Below are positions 49,985 through 50,612 of a stretch of 50,612 nt of DNA, one piece after another (the first letter of the stretch is position 1; every line of letters starts with the position of its first letter). This stretch comes from Paraburkholderia franconis (GTDB taxonomy: Bacteria; Pseudomonadota; Gammaproteobacteria; Burkholderiales; Burkholderiaceae). Below the pieces are notes generated by a model, which was given only the letters and a program-made list of their open reading frames with translations, was not told where the DNA came from and did no database searches. The stretch lies in the NCBI RefSeq assembly GCF_009362735.1, contig NZ_WHNP01000057.1, positions 1 to 50,612 on the forward strand. The letters are read 5' to 3'. A program made the translations under genes and the position numbers.

Positions 49985-50164
49985 ATGCCGAAAGTGCTAG
50001 TCCAGCAGTTCTATCAGGACAATGGCGAACTTTTCGTGGAGCTAGGCGGGCCGCGGGAGGTCAACGTGACTGATGCCGAACTCGACCTGCTTGAAAGCGC
50101 CCAGGAGATCATCTTCCTGGACGACCATGGCGGGTATTTCGCCCTTGCCCCCGAAGGCGAGTAG
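49985..50164 (+). CDS. small acidic protein, second of a paralogous pair (59 aa)
   Basis: ATG 49985 is preceded by GGGAAG. The 59 residues begin MPKVLVQQFYQDNGELFVEL, then 'GGPREVNVTDAELDLLESAQ' and 'EIIFLDDHGGYFALAPEGE', ending in TAG at 50162-50164. It aligns end to end with the 58-residue product upstream: MP.VLVQQF, (D/N)VTD.E.D.LE.A.E, (Y/F)L....GYFA. It is acidic and has no signal peptide. Divergence at most positions but conservation of the framework implies that both are under selection. The gene lies 88 bp from its paralogue and 17 bp before a small membrane protein frame. Confidence 0.7.
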   Translation: MPKVLVQQFYQDNGELFVELGGPREVNVTDAELDLLESAQEIIFLDDHGGYFALAPEGE

Positions 50165-50181
50165 CCAACAGGAGATCGGCG

Positions 50182-50367
50182 ATGGTGACCTTTCTGATGA
50201 CGGTCATTGCGGCGGGTGTAGGCGCATATCTCAGCACCTATCTGCGCGAAAAAGGCAAGAATCTCGCAACCAAGGTCTCGAGAACTGCAACTATTGGCCG
50301 GTTCCGTCGCAGTGATGACCCACGCGGCGTCGAATCGGTTGACGACTGCCACTGTGTAACACGGTAG
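50182..50367 (+). CDS. truncated small membrane protein
   Basis: ATG 50182 follows AGGAGATC. The start MVTFLMTVIAAGVGAYLSTY has one membrane segment and is followed by 'LREKGKNLATK'. This resembles the N-terminus of larger hypothetical proteins with a membrane anchor and a 'YLKEKGKNLATKED' motif followed by a coiled coil. After about 50275 the expected acidic 'ED' continuation is lost and the frame runs to a stop at 50365-50367 through low-conservation residues. It is probably the 5' end of a gene cut by a rearrangement; a short functional peptide cannot be excluded. Confidence 0.5.
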   Translation: MVTFLMTVIAAGVGAYLSTYLREKGKNLATKVSRTATIGRFRRSDDPRGVESVDDCHCVTR

Positions 50368-50377
50368 CTACCCGCGC

Positions 50378-50560
50378 TGTAGGCCAGTCGCACTAACTTT
50401 GTCGCGTGGTCGCACAACTGTGGCGCCAGTCGCACTTACTCTGGCACCCTACGTGTGTGGCGTAGGGCGCCACGATTATTGCGACGGCGCACATTGAAAA
50501 TCGAGGGTTTCGGCGTAGCTGCGCCACATGTGCCAGGGCGGGTGCGACAGAGTTCGTGCG
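50378..50560. repeat. cluster of GTCGCAC-type short repeats
   Basis: Motifs CCAGTCGCACTAACTTTG, TGGTCGCACAACTGTGGC and CCAGTCGCACTTACTCTGGC occur within about 75 bases. Reverse-oriented or degenerate GTGCGAC copies follow near 50540-50560. Spacing is irregular. The nature of this stretch (IS end, iterons or attachment region) is not resolved. Confidence 0.5.
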
Positions 50561-50612
50561 ACCCGCCTACGCTCGCGCCAAAGTTGTAGCAAATCGTCGG
50601 ACGCGATGGGCC

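Overview
The window is high-GC DNA whose gene content and codon use fit a Burkholderia/Paraburkholderia-type betaproteobacterium. This assignment is inference; no rRNA or other taxonomic marker is present, and I saw no tRNA, rRNA or CRISPR array. It is mostly accessory genome: several self-contained functional cassettes separated by IS remnants, frameshifted genes and gene-poor spacers.

Layout. (1) 1-138: the end of a BON-domain protein. About 600-1060: fragments of a LysR regulator and possibly a tyrosine recombinase. (2) 1.2-15.6 kb, minus strand: a complete type I secretion locus (ABC ATPase with a degenerate C39-like domain, HlyD-family fusion protein, TolC-family outer membrane protein) around its probable substrate. 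The substrate is a 2974-residue adhesin carrying 26 near-identical 84-residue Ig-like repeats in exactly 6552 bp of 252-bp DNA units. A strong intrinsic terminator lies between the adhesin and tolC genes. Three helically phased decamers and a palindrome lie upstream of the ABC gene. (3) 16.2-25.3 kb: a decaying acyl-CoA catabolic region. It has an IS3 remnant, fragments of ETF-ubiquinone oxidoreductase and ETF alpha, an intact thiolase, an SDR 3-hydroxyacyl-CoA dehydrogenase-like gene, an AraC-type regulator, an aromatic-acid MFS transporter broken by an internal deletion, a nitroreductase-family gene and an acyl-CoA ligase. (4) 25.5-27.0 kb: rtcB RNA ligase followed by a CDGSH iron-sulfur protein.

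(5) 27.5-35.5 kb: a GntR/FCD regulator divergent from a sugar-oxidation operon: SDR dehydrogenase, periplasmic binding protein, ABC ATPase (frameshifted), permease, amidohydrolase-type lactonase and an IlvD/EDD sugar-acid dehydratase. The logic is uptake of an aldose, oxidation to a lactone, hydrolysis and dehydration to a 2-keto-3-deoxy acid. The later steps are not in the window. (6) 36.0-47.6 kb: an extended chromate-resistance locus. It runs chrB, chrA, a DoxX-like membrane protein, an Fe/Mn superoxide dismutase, a small lipoprotein, a stand-alone ChrB-type domain, an MFS transporter, an LppY/LpqO (DUF1259) protein, a beta-propeller protein, a PF03640 gene destroyed by an IS5-family insertion, a DUF3182 protein and a translationally coupled alpha/beta hydrolase. 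(7) 48.0-50.6 kb: small conserved genes (one frameshifted by a 10-bp duplication), a YaiI/YqxD protein, an IS1182-type transposase remnant, a tandem pair of paralogous 58/59-residue proteins, a truncated small membrane protein, and a terminal stretch rich in GTCGCAC motifs.

The most interesting parts are the extended chromate locus with two ChrB-type proteins and an apparently leaderless chrB promoter with an inverted repeat, the adhesin locus with its repeat array and upstream operator-like decamers, and the unstudied small-protein pair near the right end.
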